A stretch of DNA of 8,352 bases, from the NCBI GenBank assembly GCA_014534295.1, contig JACVRU010000081.1, positions 1 to 8,352 on the forward strand. The letters are read 5' to 3'. Of the stretch, positions 5,271 through 8,352 are shown piece by piece. The position numbers were made by a program, and so were the translations under genes. The number at the start of each line of letters is the position of its first letter. Positions within the stretch are counted from its first letter, which is position 1. Source of the stretch: Thermoleophilia bacterium (lineage in GTDB: Bacteria; Actinomycetota; Thermoleophilia; Gaiellales; Gaiellaceae). Below the pieces are notes generated by a model. That model ran no database searches. It was not told where the DNA came from and was given only the letters and a program-made list of their open reading frames with translations.

Positions 5271-6172
5271 CAGCGGACGACGAGCGCGAGCAGCGCCTTC
5301 TGCGCGTGGAGCCGGTTCTCGGCCTCGTCCCAGAGCGCCGAGCGCGGGCCGTAGGCCACCTCCTCCGTGATCTCCTCGCCGTAGTGGGCGGGGAGGCAGT
5401 GGAGGACGATCGCCCCGGGCGACGCCTCGCGGAGGAGCTCCTCGTTCACCTGGAAGCCGGCGAACGCGCGCAGCCGGGCCTCGCGTTCCTCCTCCCGGCC
5501 CATGCTCGTCCAGACGTCGGTGTAGAGCACGTCCGCGTTGCGCGCGGCCTCGCGCGGTTCGTTCGTCAAGCGCGCGTCCGGGAGCGGCGGCTCGTACCCG
5601 GGCGGCGTCGCCGCGACGAAGTCCATACCCAGGAGGCCTGCCGCTTCCGCGAGCGACACGCAGACGTTGTTCCCGTCGCCGACGTACGCAAGCCGGACGC
5701 CCTCGAGCCGGCCGAGCCGCTCGCGGATCGTCATCACGTCGGCGAGCGCCTGGCAGGGGTGGTGCTCGTCCGTGAGGCCGTTGATCACCGGGATGTCCGC
5801 GTGCGCGGCGAGCTCCTCTACGTCGCTCTGGGCGAAGGTGCGGATCATGATCGCGTCGAGGTACCGCGAGAGGACGAGCGCGGTGTCCCGGACCGTCTCA
5901 CCCCGGCCGAGCTGCAGGTCCGAGGCGGAGAGATGGAGGCCGACGCCGCCGAGCTGGGCGATCCCGGCCTCGAACGAGACGCGCGTGCGGGTCGAGGGCT
6001 TCTGGAAGATCATCCCCAGCGTGCGGCCCGGCAGCAGTCGGTGCTCCTGGCCGGTGCCGTGGGCGGCCTTCAGCCGGTCGGCGAGGTCCAGGACGGCGAT
6101 CAGGCCCTCGGCCGCCCAGTCGGCGACGCGGAGGAAGTCCCGGCCCTTGAACCCGTCCGTGGCGGCGCTCAC
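5270..6172 (-). CDS. argF: Ornithine carbamoyltransferase
   Basis: The 300-residue protein has the signatures of ornithine carbamoyltransferase (carbamoyl phosphate + ornithine to citrulline + phosphate). These are the carbamoyl-phosphate loop S-T-R-T-R (60-64), H-P-C-Q (138-141), the ornithine-binding D-V-W-T-S-M-G (219-225) and H-C-L-P-A (258-262). Length and motif order are those of a complete cytoplasmic enzyme of arginine synthesis; the D-x-x-x-S-M-G motif separates it from aspartate carbamoyltransferase. The only reasonable start is GTG at 6172; no strong Shine-Dalgarno site precedes it. No other arginine-biosynthesis gene is present in the window: downstream are a rhomboid protease and a metallopeptidase instead. 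Carbamate kinase, which uses the same carbamoyl phosphate pool, lies 0.56 kb away beyond hsp20, so a catabolic role (citrulline to ornithine plus carbamoyl phosphate) cannot be excluded, though no arginine deiminase is seen. Confidence 0.95.
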   Translation of the reverse strand: MSAATDGFKGRDFLRVADWAAEGLIAVLDLADRLKAAHGTGQEHRLLPGRTLGMIFQKPSTRTRVSFEAGIAQLGGVGLHLSASDLQLGRGETVRDTALVLSRYLDAIMIRTFAQSDVEELAAHADIPVINGLTDEHHPCQALADVMTIRERLGRLEGVRLAYVGDGNNVCVSLAEAAGLLGMDFVAATPPGYEPPLPDARLTNEPREAARNADVLYTDVWTSMGREEEREARLRAFAGFQVNEELLREASPGAIVLHCLPAHYGEEITEEVAYGPRSALWDEAENRLHAQKALLALVVR

Positions 6173-6200
6173 GCGGGTTTGATCGTAACGGTTCCGGGGA

Positions 6201-6245
6201 ATTGACAGACTTGCACTTAGGTTTTATACTGTCAATACAGTCAAT
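6201..6245. promoter_or_regulatory. Candidate operator overlapping the hsp20 promoter
   Basis: ATTGACAG (6201-6208) and CTGTCAAT (6229-6236) are perfect 8-bp inverted arms 20 nt apart. A further near-identical copy, CAGTCAAT (6238-6245), follows as a direct repeat at 9-bp spacing. ACTGT-N4-ACAGT (6228-6241) is a nested inverted repeat. The arms cover the -35 and part of the -10 and start region, a layout expected for repression by a dimeric or oligomeric heat-shock repressor. The sequence does not match the CIRCE consensus or the HspR HAIR consensus. It recalls the (A/G)GTCAAA direct repeats of CtsR, but the spacing and last base differ. The regulator is therefore unidentified. Confidence 0.55.
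6202..6230 (+). promoter_or_regulatory. Sigma-70-type promoter of hsp20
   Basis: A perfect -35 TTGACA (6202-6207) is followed after 17 nt by TATACT (6225-6230), one base from the consensus TATAAT. The element sits in a stretch much richer in A+T than its surroundings and upstream of the strong hsp20 ribosome binding site. Transcription should start at about 6237-6240. Confidence 0.8.
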
Positions 6246-6252
6246 CAACGCC

Positions 6253-6260
6253 AAGGAGGT
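6253..6260 (+). promoter_or_regulatory. Ribosome binding site of hsp20
   Basis: AAGGAGGT lies 6 nt before the ATG at 6267 and matches the anti-Shine-Dalgarno sequence almost completely. This predicts strong translation, in keeping with an abundantly made stress protein. Confidence 0.85.
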
Positions 6261-6266
6261 GTATCG

Positions 6267-6740
6267 ATGGCAACGCTGGCTCGCTGGGAGCCCTTCCGCG
6301 AGCTCGCCTCGATCCAGAACGAGATGAGCCGCCTGCTGAACGCGTTCGAGGGCAACGGCCAGACGACCCAGAACTGGGTCCCCGCGCTCGACGTCTGGGA
6401 GACCGACGACGAGCTCGTCTACGCGTTCGATCTGCCGGGGGTCCCGAAGGAGAACGTCACGATCGAGTACGACGACGGGATGCTCACCCTCTCGGCGAAG
6501 CGCGAGCGCACGTTCGAGAAGGGCGACGACCGGTTCTACCGGTTCGAGCGCCGCTTCGGGACGTTTACGCGCAGCATCGGGCTGCCGCAGGGAGTCAACG
6601 AGGGCTCGATCCGCGCCGACTTCAAGGACGGCGTCCTCGAGGTCCACGTCGCCAAGCCCGAGGAGGTCAAGCCCCGCCGCATCGAGATCGGCGGCGAGTC
6701 GCAGCCCACGATCGAGGGCAGCGCCACGGCCTCCGCCTAG
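6267..6740 (+). CDS. Small heat-shock protein (Hsp20/alpha-crystallin family)
   Basis: The 157-residue protein has an N-terminal arm beginning W-E-P-F-R-E-L, an alpha-crystallin domain at about residues 38-141 and a short flexible tail. Key features are V-P-A-L-D-V-W-E-T-D-D-E-L (38-50), F-D-L-P-G-V-P-K-E-N-V (54-64), the conserved G-V-L-E-V-H-V-A-K-P (122-131) and a terminal I-E-I motif (139-141) used in oligomer assembly. Such proteins are ATP-independent cytoplasmic holdases that keep unfolded proteins soluble under heat or other stress. The gene has its own strong promoter with an overlapping candidate operator and diverges from argF, so it is probably a single-gene, stress-regulated transcript. 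Its TAG stop is shared in part with the stop of the convergent carbamate kinase gene, leaving no room for a separate terminator. Confidence 0.95.
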   Translation: MATLARWEPFRELASIQNEMSRLLNAFEGNGQTTQNWVPALDVWETDDELVYAFDLPGVPKENVTIEYDDGMLTLSAKRERTFEKGDDRFYRFERRFGTFTRSIGLPQGVNEGSIRADFKDGVLEVHVAKPEEVKPRRIEIGGESQPTIEGSATASA

Positions 6741-7528
6741 GACGGGCCGGAGGGGGCGACACGCGTTCCCGCCCGGGCCTCGAGGGCAGCCTCGAGCGCC
6801 CGGGCGGACGCGATCATGGCCTCGTTCCCCGTCGCCCGCGCGAAGGCCGCGCACGCCTCGAGCTTCGGCCGCATCGAGCCGGCCGACAGCTCGGGAAGCA
6901 GCGCGTCCGCTTCGTCTGGGGTCAGGCGCGAGACGGCCCGCTCGTGCGGCGTGCCGAAGTCGCGGTAGACCGCGTCGACGTCAGTGAGCACGACGAGCCG
7001 GTCGGCGCCGAGCAGCTCGGCCAGGAGCGCCGAGATCCGGTCCTTGTCGATCACCGCGTCGAGCACGCGGCCGCGCGAGACGGGGATCCCGCCGCCGCCG
7101 CAGCAGACGACGGCGGGGCCGCCCGCGGCCAGCGCGCGGATCGCGTCCAGCTCGCGGATCGTGAGCGGCCGCGGCGACGGCACGACCCGGCGCCATCCGC
7201 ATGCGTCGTCGTGGATCGCCGGCCCGTCCGGGCGCGCCTCCAGGAACGGGCCGATCGGCTTCGTCGGCTGTTCGAAGGCTGGGTCGGCGGGATCGACCTC
7301 GACGTGGGTGACGACGCAGACCGCGTCGAGTGCGAGCGCGAGGTCGGAGCCGATCTGGGCCTGCGTGAGCGCGACCGCCTCGCCGAGCGGCTCGGCGGGG
7401 TGCTCTCCGACCTGCGGGCCGTTGCCGTGCGTGAAGAGCAGCTCGTCGCCGCGCAACGGGTCGAGCAGCGACGGGTCCAGCGCCTCGCGCGCGAGCAGGT
7501 GCCCGCCGAGGGCGACGACCGTCCTCAA
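6737..7528 (-). CDS. arcC: Carbamate kinase, short form
   Basis: The 263-residue product shows the carbamate kinase (amino-acid kinase fold) series: T-H-G-N-G-P-Q-V-G (33-41), T-Q-A-Q-I-G (55-60), P-A-F-E-Q-P-T-K-P-I-G-P-F (83-95), R-R-V-V-P-S-P-R-P (113-121), C-C-G-G-G-G-I-P-V (142-150), V-I-D-K-D-R-I-S-A-L-L-A (159-170), L-T-D-V-D-A-V-Y (181-188) and G-S-M-R-P-K-L-E-A (217-225). The enzyme interconverts carbamoyl phosphate + ADP and carbamate (CO2 and ammonia) + ATP. It is clearly shorter than the usual roughly 300-315 residues: the region between the first glycine loop and H-G-N-G-P, and that after G-P-Q-V-G, are cut down, and the first loop reads A-L-G-G-H rather than A-L-G-G-N. The start is inferred as TTG at 7528, which gives M-R-T-V-V-A-L-G-G and overlaps the upstream TGA (TTTGA). 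No better start exists. The 3' end overlaps hsp20 by 4 nt. Confidence 0.9.
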   Translation of the reverse strand: MRTVVALGGHLLAREALDPSLLDPLRGDELLFTHGNGPQVGEHPAEPLGEAVALTQAQIGSDLALALDAVCVVTHVEVDPADPAFEQPTKPIGPFLEARPDGPAIHDDACGWRRVVPSPRPLTIRELDAIRALAAGGPAVVCCGGGGIPVSRGRVLDAVIDKDRISALLAELLGADRLVVLTDVDAVYRDFGTPHERAVSRLTPDEADALLPELSAGSMRPKLEACAAFARATGNEAMIASARALEAALEARAGTRVAPSGPS

Positions 7529-8352
7529 ACGAGCGCTTCGGACTCCACGAGCCCGTAGCGGGCGAGCACGTCCGCGAGCGTGGGCTCGCCGACCTCCTCG
7601 AGCCGGTAGGACACGCGCAGCGCAGGCTTGCCGAAATCGATCAGCCGGCGCAGGTCGATCGGCGTGCCGATCAGGACCACGTCGGCGTCCGAGCGCTCGA
7701 TCGTCTCCCGGAGCTCCTGCATCTGCTCGCGGCCGTACCCCATCGCCGGCAGCAGCGGGCCGACGTGCGGATAGGCCTGGAAGGTGTTCGCGATCGAGCC
7801 GACCGCGAACGGCCGCGGGTCGACGAGCTCCGCGGCGCCGTGCGCCTGTGCGGCGAGCACGGCTGCGCCGTACGCCATCTCGCCGTGCGTCAGCGTCGGC
7901 CCGTCCTCGACGCAGAGCACGCGCTTCCCCTCGACGTCGACGCCGATCTCCTCGATCTCGATCGGCGACGCGGCGAGCACGACCTCGGCGGCGGGGTTGT
8001 GCTCCCGGATCGAGGCGAGCACGGCGTCGATGCCAGCCTGCGGCGCGCTGTCGACCTTGTTGACGACGCAGACGTCCGCCATCCGCAGGTTCGTCTCGCC
8101 CGGGTGGTAGCGCAGCTCGTGGCCGGCGCGATGCGGGTCGACGACGACGAGGTGGAGGCCGGGGCGGACGAACGGCGTGTCGTTGTTGCCCCCGTCCCAA
8201 AGGATCACGTCCGCCTCCCGCTCCGCGAGACGCAGGATCGCGCCGTAGTCGATCCCGGCGAAGACGAGGTTGCCCTCGGCGAGGTGGGGCTCGTACTCCT
8301 CGCGCTCCTCGATCGTGCAGTCGGCGGCGTCGAGGTCCTCGTAGCGCTCGAA
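7525..8352 (-). CDS. P-loop GTPase related to cyclic 2,3-diphosphoglycerate synthetase (5' part outside window)
   Basis: The frame is open to the last base of the window, so the N terminus, including any Walker A loop, is missing; 275 residues and a TGA stop are visible. The segment D-C-T-I-E-E-R-E-E-Y-E-P-H (visible residues 11-23), then F-A-G-I-D-Y, the block V-I-L-W-D-G-G-N-N-D-T-P-F, V-V-D-P-H-R-A-G-H-E-L, the P-G-E-T-N-L-R-M-A-D stretch and V-V-N-K-V-D-S-A strongly recall the archaeal cpgS-type family and its bacterial relatives. N-K-V-D is a GTPase-type base-recognition motif. In methanogens the enzyme makes cyclic 2,3-diphosphoglycerate with ATP; the bacterial function is not established to my knowledge. 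The stop overlaps the TTG start of carbamate kinase, so the two are coupled and probably work in one process. An internal GTG at 8208 is not the start, because family sequence continues upstream of it. Confidence 0.8.
   Translation of the reverse strand, partial: FERYEDLDAADCTIEEREEYEPHLAEGNLVFAGIDYGAILRLAEREADVILWDGGNNDTPFVRPGLHLVVVDPHRAGHELRYHPGETNLRMADVCVVNKVDSAPQAGIDAVLASIREHNPAAEVVLAASPIEIEEIGVDVEGKRVLCVEDGPTLTHGEMAYGAAVLAAQAHGAAELVDPRPFAVGSIANTFQAYPHVGPLLPAMGYGREQMQELRETIERSDADVVLIGTPIDLRRLIDFGKPALRVSYRLEEVGEPTLADVLARYGLVESEALV

Noticed and set aside
5306..6205. Plus-strand frame of 299 codons opposite ornithine carbamoyltransferase
   Set aside because: Arg/Glu/Val-rich antisense product with no recognisable fold; the minus strand carries all OTC motifs.
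6201..6245. CIRCE or HspR HAIR element upstream of hsp20
   Set aside because: Neither the TTAGCACTC-N9-GAGTGCTAA nor the CTTGAGT-N7-ACTCAAG pattern is present; only a different inverted repeat is seen.

Overview
The window is GC-rich, gene-dense bacterial chromosome. GTG and TTG starts, overlapping stop/start codons, strong purine-rich Shine-Dalgarno sites and the gene families present (FchA-like cyclodeaminase, MFS-cNMP fusion, DUF2630-like protein, zincin_1 metallopeptidase) suggest an actinomycete, perhaps the Thermoleophilia/Rubrobacteria side. That placement is inference from gene content, not a measured phylogeny. No tRNA, rRNA, CRISPR array, insertion sequence or prophage gene is visible.

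Layout. Bases 1-1748 (+) hold a tightly overlapped trio: the 3' end of a cyclodeaminase/cyclohydrolase gene, a cytoplasmic-looking S8 (subtilisin-like) protease and a GAF-domain protein. Bases 1749-2184 (-) hold two small paralogous genes (70 and 51 aa) made of a repeated D-V-E-A-H unit in a highly charged context, separated by a perfect 12-bp hairpin. Diverging from them, 2290-3957 (+) encodes an MFS transporter fused to a cyclic-nucleotide-binding domain. Bases 3974-6172 (-) form a second operon, read from right to left: ornithine carbamoyltransferase, rhomboid protease, small HEXXH metallopeptidase, DUF2630-like coiled-coil protein. Diverging from it, 6267-6740 (+) is an Hsp20 small heat-shock protein behind a near-consensus sigma-70 promoter overlaid by an inverted repeat. 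Bases 6737-8352 (-) hold a compact carbamate kinase and, upstream of it, a P-loop GTPase related to cyclic 2,3-diphosphoglycerate synthetase that runs off the window.

How they may work together. Ornithine carbamoyltransferase and carbamate kinase both handle carbamoyl phosphate and lie on either side of hsp20, so this is a nitrogen/carbamoyl-phosphate locus interrupted by a stress gene. The GTPase and carbamate kinase are translationally coupled (TGA and TTG overlap), suggesting a joint role that is not known. The most novel-looking part is 1-3957: a cytoplasmic subtilase, a GAF sensor, two repeat micro-proteins and a transporter with a ligand-sensing domain. Whether these form one system is speculative. 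All three convergent gene pairs are separated by 16 nt or fewer, or overlap, with no recognisable intrinsic terminator.
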